Shown here: positions 57,021 to 64,000 of the stretch, in pieces
Numbering within the stretch: position 1 is the first letter of the stretch
Layout of the letters: the number at the start of each line of letters is the position of its first letter
Assembly: GCA_003215475.1 (NCBI GenBank)
Contig: QCKH01000007.1
Coordinates: 1 to 64,000, forward strand
DNA from: Prochlorococcus sp. AG-409-L21
GTDB taxonomy: Bacteria; Cyanobacteriota; Cyanobacteriia; PCC-6307; Cyanobiaceae
Direction: 5' to 3'
DNA: 64,000 nucleotides
Program-made: the position numbers and the translations under genes
Notes under the pieces: model-generated
What the model saw: only the letters and a program-made list of their open reading frames with translations
The model's database searches: none
Told to the model about the DNA's origin: nothing

Positions 57021-57916
57021 AGAATTTTTAGCAATATTGGATTTACTTTTTCAGGAGTTTCGTCATGTGGACAATGGCCAGCGTCTTTAATTATTTCAAG
57101 AGATCGAATACATTTAATAGTAGATAACCATTTCTGAGCTTCTGCAACTGATTCCCAAGGATCATTTTCTCCCCAGACCATATCCACAGGAATAGAAAGA
57201 TTTTTCATTAGTTCAGGAGCTAAATAGTCATCAAAAATATTTATGAAGCCATGAAATGCTTCTGAAGCACCCAATCGTTTTGTAGGTTCATAAAGAAGTT
57301 CGATTAGTGTTTGATCTATATTTGCACCGCTTGGATAAGCTTTCTTCAAGATTTTTTCAATGAACTTAGGATTAGCAGCATTTCTAAAGAGATTTTTACT
57401 TATCCAGCGTTGCCTAGTTAATATTTTAAAGACTGGTCTGATTGATGATTGCCATTGTGGTTGATTGATGAGTTGTTTGTCATCCATTAAACGCTGAGCA
57501 CAATTTATTAAAACAACTCCTTTACAATTATTTTGTAATATATGAGCAGCTCTTAATGCGATTACGCCGCCAATTGAATTCCCAATTAGTAAAACAGGCT
57601 TTTTTATGATTTGTCGAGAAAAATCTGCAACTTGTTGCCCCCAATTGTCGAAGTTATAGAAAAAATTCTGTTCTTTTGCTTTCTCACCTATTAGCTGAGA
57701 TGCTGGCTGGCTACTTTCTCCAAAGCCAATTAAATCTATTGCATAAGATATGCTTTTTCTTCCAAGTAGATTTTGGTTGTGACGCCAATGTTTTTTATTT
57801 GCTCCAAAACCATGTATTAATAAGGTTGAAAAAGCAGCATTCTTCTCTTCTCCTTTTTTATTCCAGGCTACTTTTAAGCCATTCCAGTCCCAAATATGTG
57901 TTCTCGAATTAGTCAA
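57005..57916 (-). CDS. Alpha/beta hydrolase
   Basis: LLIHGFGANKKHWRHN; nucleophile elbow LIGNSIGG; TTG start at 57916 preceded by an in-frame TAA. Confidence 0.9.
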   Translation of the reverse strand: MTNSRTHIWDWNGLKVAWNKKGEEKNAAFSTLLIHGFGANKKHWRHNQNLLGRKSISYAIDLIGFGESSQPASQLIGEKAKEQNFFYNFDNWGQQVADFSRQIIKKPVLLIGNSIGGVIALRAAHILQNNCKGVVLINCAQRLMDDKQLINQPQWQSSIRPVFKILTRQRWISKNLFRNAANPKFIEKILKKAYPSGANIDQTLIELLYEPTKRLGASEAFHGFINIFDDYLAPELMKNLSIPVDMVWGENDPWESVAEAQKWLSTIKCIRSLEIIKDAGHCPHDETPEKVNPILLKILQQAI

Positions 57917-59098
57917 GATAATTATTTAATAGAAGTTTTTGGGAATATTGCCACCATAGAAGATATTAGGGCTGCTCTTCTTCAATGGTTTGAATTTAAT
58001 GGAAGACATTGGATTCCTTGGAAACTTAATAGAAAAGGGATTTTGCCAAAAAACAAAGAATGTTTACCTGTATATCCAATTTGGATTGCTGAAGTGATGC
58101 TTCAGCAAACACAATTAAAAGTTGTTTTGCCTTATTGGGAAAAATGGATGGAAGCTTTTCCTGATTTGGTTGATTTGTCTTCTGCTTTAAACCAAGAGGT
58201 TTTGTTATTTTGGCAAGGATTAGGGTATTACTCTAGGGCACATCGACTTCATAAGGCATCAAAAGATTTGGTCCAAATTCTTTGGAATAAGAATTGCTGT
58301 GACAATGATTTATGGCCAATGGATATAGATACTTGGATGTCATTACCTGGTATCGGCCGGACTACAGCTGCCAGTATTCTTTCATCTGCATTTGATATAC
58401 CCGAGGCTATTTTGGATGGCAATGTAAAAAGAATTCTTTCTCGGTTAGTTGGAAAACAAGAACCACTATCTAATAATTCCAAACAACTTTGGGAGTTAAG
58501 CATTGGTTTACTTGATCATAATCAACCTAGAAATTTTAATCAGGCTCTAATGGATCTTGGAGCAACTATTTGTACCAAAAATAGTCCAAAATGTGATATT
58601 TGCCCGTGGAAATCATTTTGTTTAGCTTATGATCAAGGTAATACTGGAATTATCCCACTTAGCAAGCCTAGTAAAGTGTTAAAGAAGTTAGTTATTGGTC
58701 TTGGTATAGTTTTTAATGATTCAGGAGAAGTTCTTATTGATCAACGACTTAATAATACTAGTATGGCTGGCATGTGGGAATTTCCAGGAGGTAAAAAAGA
58801 AGAAGATGAAGTAATCAAAAATACGATTTCTAGAGAACTTTTGGAGGAATTAGGTGTCGAGGTAAAAGTTGGCAAGAAGCTTATAGAGTTTGATCATTTT
58901 TATACTCATAAAAAACTCCATTTTGTTGTTCATTTTTGTTCAATTATTAGTGGAATGCCTAAAGCTTTAGCAAGCATTCAAATTAAATGGGTTAAGCCAG
59001 ATGAGTTAATTAATTATCCTTTCCCTGCAGCGAATAAACGTATAATTGATGCGTTAGAAAATTATCTACTTTTATCAAAAGATAAGTTAATTTTATAG
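57896..59098 (+). CDS. mutY: A/G-specific adenine glycosylase MutY with C-terminal NUDIX-like domain
   Basis: VMLQQTQLKVVLPYWEKWM; LPGIGRTTAASIL; 4Fe-4S Cys cluster CTKNSPKCDICPWKSFC; NUDIX-like MWEFPGGKKEE; start codon unresolved. Confidence 0.93.
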   Translation: MCSRISQDNYLIEVFGNIATIEDIRAALLQWFEFNGRHWIPWKLNRKGILPKNKECLPVYPIWIAEVMLQQTQLKVVLPYWEKWMEAFPDLVDLSSALNQEVLLFWQGLGYYSRAHRLHKASKDLVQILWNKNCCDNDLWPMDIDTWMSLPGIGRTTAASILSSAFDIPEAILDGNVKRILSRLVGKQEPLSNNSKQLWELSIGLLDHNQPRNFNQALMDLGATICTKNSPKCDICPWKSFCLAYDQGNTGIIPLSKPSKVLKKLVIGLGIVFNDSGEVLIDQRLNNTSMAGMWEFPGGKKEEDEVIKNTISRELLEELGVEVKVGKKLIEFDHFYTHKKLHFVVHFCSIISGMPKALASIQIKWVKPDELINYPFPAANKRIIDALENYLLLSKDKLIL

Positions 59099-59143
59099 CT
59101 TTAAAGTATTTTGTATTGAAAGAAATTCTGATTTTTTTGGAAA

Positions 59144-60145
59144 ATGAATAATCCTAAGATAATTTGCTTAGGTGAGGCTTTGGTTGATCGATTGGGCCCA
59201 CTGGGCGGTGACCCAGCTTTTGATGAACCAATTGATGACTGTTTAGGCGGAGCACCTGCGAATGTTGCATGTGGCTTGGCTAAATTAGGCTTAGATGTTG
59301 CCTTTATTGGTTGTCTAGGCAATGATGCTATTGGTCAGAAATTTGATAATTTATTTAAATCTCGTGGAATCAATTTGAATGGTGTACAAATCCATGAGAC
59401 TTTGCCAACGCGAATTGTTCTAGTTAGGAGAGATATTGATGGTGAGAGAACATTTGGAGGTTTTTTAGGAAGTGAGGAAAATACTTTTGCTGACATGTCT
59501 TTAAACTTAGAAGCTTTAAAAGAAAGATGGCCGTTACTTGATATGAAAGCAAAATGGCTTTTATTAGGTACTATTCCTTTAGCTAATAAGACTTCGCGCA
59601 AAGTAGTTGAATGGACAATTCAAAAAGCATTGCAAAAAAATATTTATATTGCAATTGATATAAATTGGCGCCCTACTTTTTGGGATGCAAATTGTTCTCC
59701 AGATACCCCTCCTGATATAAATACTCAAAATTTAATTAAGCCATTTTTAGAAACTGCGTCTTTGATAAAATTGGCAAAAGAAGAAGCACATTATTTTTTT
59801 AATACAGAAGATCCTAATGAGGTCTCTAAATCCTTGCCTCAAGTCCCAAGTGTAGTAATAACTGATGGCTCTAATCCGATTAGATGGGTTTTGGGAAACT
59901 TTATTGGACAAACACAACCATTAAAGCCTTCAGTTGTTCTTGATACAACAGGAGCTGGAGATGCTTTCCTGGCGGGACTGATATCTCAAACTTTGATTTA
60001 TTCTTTAGATCCTAGGAGTCAGACTCAAGCAGAAGAAATGATTAGGTTTGCAGCAGCTTGTGGTGCTTTGGTTTGTGCAGGGGCAGGTGCAATTGACCCT
60101 CAGCCAGATTCTCTCGAAGTGGAAAATTTTTTATCTTCTTCTTAA
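59144..60145 (+). CDS. PfkB family carbohydrate kinase (fructokinase-like)
   Basis: GGAPANVACGLAKLG; DTTGAGDAFLAGL. Confidence 0.93.
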   Translation: MNNPKIICLGEALVDRLGPLGGDPAFDEPIDDCLGGAPANVACGLAKLGLDVAFIGCLGNDAIGQKFDNLFKSRGINLNGVQIHETLPTRIVLVRRDIDGERTFGGFLGSEENTFADMSLNLEALKERWPLLDMKAKWLLLGTIPLANKTSRKVVEWTIQKALQKNIYIAIDINWRPTFWDANCSPDTPPDINTQNLIKPFLETASLIKLAKEEAHYFFNTEDPNEVSKSLPQVPSVVITDGSNPIRWVLGNFIGQTQPLKPSVVLDTTGAGDAFLAGLISQTLIYSLDPRSQTQAEEMIRFAAACGALVCAGAGAIDPQPDSLEVENFLSSS

Positions 60146-60612
60146 GAAATTACTTGAATCGATCGTCCCCCTTCAGATTGATATTTTAATTCCAATCTGC
60201 ATGCATCATCGATCTGAATATTTAAACGTGATGGCCATTCAATGACCATTAGACCGCCGCATTGTTTTGCTATCTCTTCTTCTTGTAAAAACAATTCATC
60301 TGCCTCGAAAGCCTCTTCTAACCTATAAAGATCTAAATGAAATAAGGCTCTATCTCCATTTAAATATTGATGAGCTAAAGCAAAAGTTGGACTTGTAATG
60401 GTTTCTTTTATAGAGAGCCCTTGTGCAATTCCTTTTACCAGAGATGTTTTTCCAGCTCCTAATGCTCCTTTCAAAAGCAGGATGTTGGTATTTTCAAGAG
60501 ATTTAACTAATACTTGGCCAAATTGAATTGTGGCTGAGTGATCTTTAAGGAACCAACTGGATTGGTCATTGCACCAAGCTATTGTATTAGGAACTTCTTT
60601 TAGGTGAAACAC
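60142..60612 (-). CDS. tsaE: tRNA threonylcarbamoyladenosine biosynthesis protein TsaE
   Basis: LLKGALGAGKTSLVKGIAQGL; HLDLYRLE; GTG start. Confidence 0.94.
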   Translation of the reverse strand: MFHLKEVPNTIAWCNDQSSWFLKDHSATIQFGQVLVKSLENTNILLLKGALGAGKTSLVKGIAQGLSIKETITSPTFALAHQYLNGDRALFHLDLYRLEEAFEADELFLQEEEIAKQCGGLMVIEWPSRLNIQIDDACRLELKYQSEGGRSIQVIS

Positions 60613-60648
60613 ATCACTTCTTTGTTTCCCTTCTTTTCATAACTAATT

Positions 60649-62079
60649 ATGGTGGCAGCAACAGTATCAACTTCACAAGTAGTTGGAGATTTTGCTTATG
60701 AAGTTGCGGATATCCAACTCGCAGACTTTGGTCGTAAAGAGCTTGCTATAGCTGAGACAGAAATGCCTGGTTTAATGGCTCTTCGTACGAAATATGGCAA
60801 AAGTCATCCTTTGAAAGGTGCCAGGATCGCTGGGAGTCTTCATATGACTATTCAAACAGGAGTATTAATAGAGACCTTGATTGCTTTGGGTGCAAAGGTT
60901 CGTTGGGCTTCATGTAATATTTTTTCAACACAAGATCATGCAGCGGCTGCAATTGCTAAAGCAGGTGTTCCTGTTTTTGCAAAGAAAGGAGAATCTCTTT
61001 CTGAATATTGGTCATATACACATCGCATTTTGGAATGGGGTGATTTGGAAGGCCCTAATATGATTTTGGATGACGGAGGAGATGCGACAGGATTAGTAAT
61101 ACTTGGAAGTAAAGCAGAAAAAGATATATCTGTTTTGGAAAATCCTTCTAATGAAGAAGAAACTGCTTTATTTAATTCTATCCGTGAAAAATTGTCTGAA
61201 GACTCATCTTTTTATTCTCGAATTCAAGCAATGATTAAGGGAGTTACGGAAGAAACTACTACTGGTGTTGCGAGGTTGTATCAGATGCAAAAAACCAGGG
61301 AACTTACTTTTCCTGCTATTAATGTCAATGATTCAGTAACTAAGAGCAAATTCGACAATCTTTATGGATGTAGAGAATCTCTCGTAGATGGAATTAAACG
61401 AGCCACAGATGTCATGGTTGCTGGCAAGGTAGCTTTAGTAATGGGGTATGGAGATGTTGGTAAAGGATCTGCTCAGTCATTAAGAGGGTTAGGGGCAACG
61501 GTAATGATTGCTGAGATTGATCCTATCTGTGCATTACAAGCTGCCATGGAAGGTTATAGAGTTGTTCGCTTGGATGATGTAGTGCAAGATATTGATATTT
61601 TTGTTACTGCTACGGGTAATTTCCAAGTGATATGTCATAAGCATCTTTTACAAATGAAAGATGAAGCAATTGTGGCTAATATTGGACATTTTGATAATGA
61701 GATTGATGTAGCCTCTCTAAAGTCATATAAATGGGAAAATATTAAACCTCAAGTAGATCACATTACTCTTCCAAGTGGTAATAAAATTATTCTATTAGCA
61801 GAAGGTCGTTTAGTTAATTTGGGTTGTGCGACTGGTCATCCGAGTTTTGTTATGAGTAATTCTTTTACTAATCAAGTTCTAGCTCAAATAGAATTATTTA
61901 CTAAAGGCAATAAGTATAAAAATAATGTCTATGTTTTGCCAAAACATCTTGATGAAATGGTTGCTCGCCTTCATCTAGAAAAGATTGGAGCTAAGTTGAC
62001 TGACCTTAGTAAAGAACAAGCAGATTACATTAATGTCCCAGTTGAAGGTCCTTATAAATCTGACCATTATCGGTATTAA
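60649..62079 (+). CDS. ahcY: Adenosylhomocysteinase
   Basis: [55 protein letters not shown]. Confidence 0.98.
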   Translation: MVAATVSTSQVVGDFAYEVADIQLADFGRKELAIAETEMPGLMALRTKYGKSHPLKGARIAGSLHMTIQTGVLIETLIALGAKVRWASCNIFSTQDHAAAAIAKAGVPVFAKKGESLSEYWSYTHRILEWGDLEGPNMILDDGGDATGLVILGSKAEKDISVLENPSNEEETALFNSIREKLSEDSSFYSRIQAMIKGVTEETTTGVARLYQMQKTRELTFPAINVNDSVTKSKFDNLYGCRESLVDGIKRATDVMVAGKVALVMGYGDVGKGSAQSLRGLGATVMIAEIDPICALQAAMEGYRVVRLDDVVQDIDIFVTATGNFQVICHKHLLQMKDEAIVANIGHFDNEIDVASLKSYKWENIKPQVDHITLPSGNKIILLAEGRLVNLGCATGHPSFVMSNSFTNQVLAQIELFTKGNKYKNNVYVLPKHLDEMVARLHLEKIGAKLTDLSKEQADYINVPVEGPYKSDHYRY

Positions 62080-62105
62080 TGAAATCAGAAATTTTTATAG
62101 ATTAA

Positions 62106-62756
62106 GTGAACATTACAGAATTTATCTTTTCATTGCCTGATTTAATTGGCAGCGCTGTAGAAACAAATCAATTTATAGGTTATGCGGCAATATTAGTAGC
62201 AATGTTTTTGGAAAATCTGTTTCCTCCAATTCCTTCTGAAGTAATAATACCTCTTGGTGGATTTTATGTCTCTCAGGGACAGCTATCATTCTTACCAGTT
62301 ATTTTGGCAGGATTGATAGGAACTGTTTTAGGTGCATTTCCATGGTATGGCATTGGAAGACTAATTAATGAAGAGAAATTGGAGCATCTTTCAAGAAAAT
62401 ATGGTAAGTGGATTGGTATTACTCCTAATGAACTATATAAAAGTAGACTTTGGTTTGGAAAGTATGGGACAGCTTTAGTTTTTTGGGGTCGTTTGATTCC
62501 TGGTATTCGGACATTAATTTCTGTACCTGCTGGGATTGAATTAATGCCTATAATTCCTTTTGTAATTTGGACTACTGCAGGAAGTTTAATTTGGATTATA
62601 TGTTTAACTTTTGCAGGAATCTTTCTTGGAGAAAGCTATAGCATAGTTGCGGTATGGATAGAACCAATTTCAGTGATTATTAAGTACATATTATTAATAG
62701 CTTTATTTGCTATTTTAATCTGGATAATACTAAATGTATTTCGTCGAAGAAGTTAA
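62106..62756 (+). CDS. DedA family membrane protein
   Basis: FLENLFPPIPSEVIIPLGGF; FWGRLIPGIRTLISVPAG; GTG start. Confidence 0.93.
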   Translation: MNITEFIFSLPDLIGSAVETNQFIGYAAILVAMFLENLFPPIPSEVIIPLGGFYVSQGQLSFLPVILAGLIGTVLGAFPWYGIGRLINEEKLEHLSRKYGKWIGITPNELYKSRLWFGKYGTALVFWGRLIPGIRTLISVPAGIELMPIIPFVIWTTAGSLIWIICLTFAGIFLGESYSIVAVWIEPISVIIKYILLIALFAILIWIILNVFRRRS

Positions 62757-62757
62757 A

Positions 62758-63132
62758 CTAGAAAGGAATATCATTTGCGGATTGTGTATTATTATTCATT
62801 CCATCATTCAAAGAATCTTTTTTTGATCCTAGCAATTCTAATCTATCAACTCTAATTACCGGTTTAGATTTATTTTCTCCACTTGCCTTATCTTTCCATT
62901 GATCTAACTTGAAGCTCCCACTTATTCCTATAAGAGAGCCTTTTTTGACATAATCAGCAGCAACTTGTGCTTGTTTGCCCCATATTTCTAAATTGAACCA
63001 ATCAGGATCATCATTTCGACTCCTTCTGTTAACAGCCATTGTTAAATTTGCAACTATTGATCCAGATTCGAAATATCTAACTTCCGGATCTCTGCCAGCT
63101 CGACCAACCAGATTAATAGAATTAATACTCAT
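62758..63132 (-). CDS. ssb: Single-stranded DNA-binding protein
   Basis: INSINLVGRAGRDPEVRYFESGS; acidic/NDIPF C-terminus. Confidence 0.96.
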   Translation of the reverse strand: MSINSINLVGRAGRDPEVRYFESGSIVANLTMAVNRRSRNDDPDWFNLEIWGKQAQVAADYVKKGSLIGISGSFKLDQWKDKASGENKSKPVIRVDRLELLGSKKDSLNDGMNNNTQSANDIPF

Positions 63133-63258
63133 CGCTCATATATTTACTTATGTCACTATAGCTTTATTTTTGGGCATTCTTTTAAAAGTTCTTTTGGACA
63201 ATTTCATGCGTTTTGCAAAGACATTTATTATTCTTAGGACTTCTCATCAAAATAAACC

Positions 63259-64000
63259 GTGTTTTTAAGACGTTTTAGGCTGTCCCGTGATATAGGGATT
63301 GATCTTGGTACAGCTAATACTTTGATTTATGTTCAAGGTAAAGGCATTGTTTTAGAAGAACCTTCTGTAGTTGCAATGGATCTAGAAGAAGGAGAGCCTT
63401 TAGCGGTTGGTGATGATGCAAAAATGATGCTTGGTCGGACTCCGGGAAATATTCGAGCAGTGAGACCTTTGAGAGATGGGGTAATTGCAGATTTTGATGC
63501 TGCTGAGCAAATGCTTAAAACATTTATTCAAAAGTGCAATGAGGGGCGTGGAATTATCGCTCCTAGATTAGTTGTTGGAATACCAAGTGGTGTCACTAGC
63601 GTTGAGCGCCGTGCAGTTCGAGAGGCTGGATTAGCAGGTGCAAGAGAAGTTCATTTGATTGATGAACCAGTCGCAGCGGCTATTGGAGCCCATCTTCCAG
63701 TAACTGAACCTATAGGAACAATGATTGTTGATATTGGTGGTGGAACTACTGAAGTAGCAGTTTTAAGTCTCGGCGGTACAGTATTAAGTGAATCAGTTCG
63801 TGTGGCTGGTGATGAAATAAATGATTCAATAGCTATGTATTTAAAGAAGGTTCATAACCTTGTTGTAGGAGAACGAACTGCTGAAGAAATTAAAATTCGC
63901 ATTGGTTCAGCATTCCCTAATAATGAATTTGATGTAAATACTATGGATGTGCGTGGGCTTCATTTACTTTCTGGCTTGCCCCGTTCTATTACTTTGCAGG
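63259..64000 (+). CDS. mreB: Rod shape-determining protein MreB (partial, runs off the window)
   Basis: GTG start; manual translation [40 protein letters not shown]...[17 protein letters not shown]; open to window end. Confidence 0.96.
   Translation, partial: MFLRRFRLSRDIGIDLGTANTLIYVQGKGIVLEEPSVVAMDLEEGEPLAVGDDAKMMLGRTPGNIRAVRPLRDGVIADFDAAEQMLKTFIQKCNEGRGIIAPRLVVGIPSGVTSVERRAVREAGLAGAREVHLIDEPVAAAIGAHLPVTEPIGTMIVDIGGGTTEVAVLSLGGTVLSESVRVAGDEINDSIAMYLKKVHNLVVGERTAEEIKIRIGSAFPNNEFDVNTMDVRGLHLLSGLPRSITLQ

Overview
The window is a dense, AT-rich, housekeeping segment of a marine picocyanobacterial chromosome. It looks like a low-light Prochlorococcus; that is inferred from gene content (psbZ, sqdB/sqdX, ycf37-like, cyanobacterial chorismate lyase, group 2 sigma factor, DUF561), base composition and very short intergenic gaps. 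About 55 protein genes and one tRNA-Gly(GCC) are supportable. I saw no CRISPR array, transposase, integrase, prophage or rRNA, and no obvious novel multigene system. The observations most worth checking are: (1) gcvP is split into two ORFs exactly at its internal domain boundary. The halves are joined by an A8 tract and an in-frame A_AAT_TTA heptamer, so a single -1 shift (or +1 A slippage) restores a full-length P-protein. (2) mutY has no in-frame ATG/GTG/TTG upstream of its conserved core, and its 5' end overlaps head-to-head with a divergent hydrolase. (3) A perfect 15-bp inverted repeat lies inside a hypothetical ORF. (4) An unlisted 54-aa membrane mini-protein with an HLIP-like N-terminal motif lies between sqdB and thiG. 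(5) A tandem crcB pair is coupled by 8-nt stop/start overlaps, and one copy has a changed Phe-box. All family calls come from recognising the translated sequences; no database search was run.
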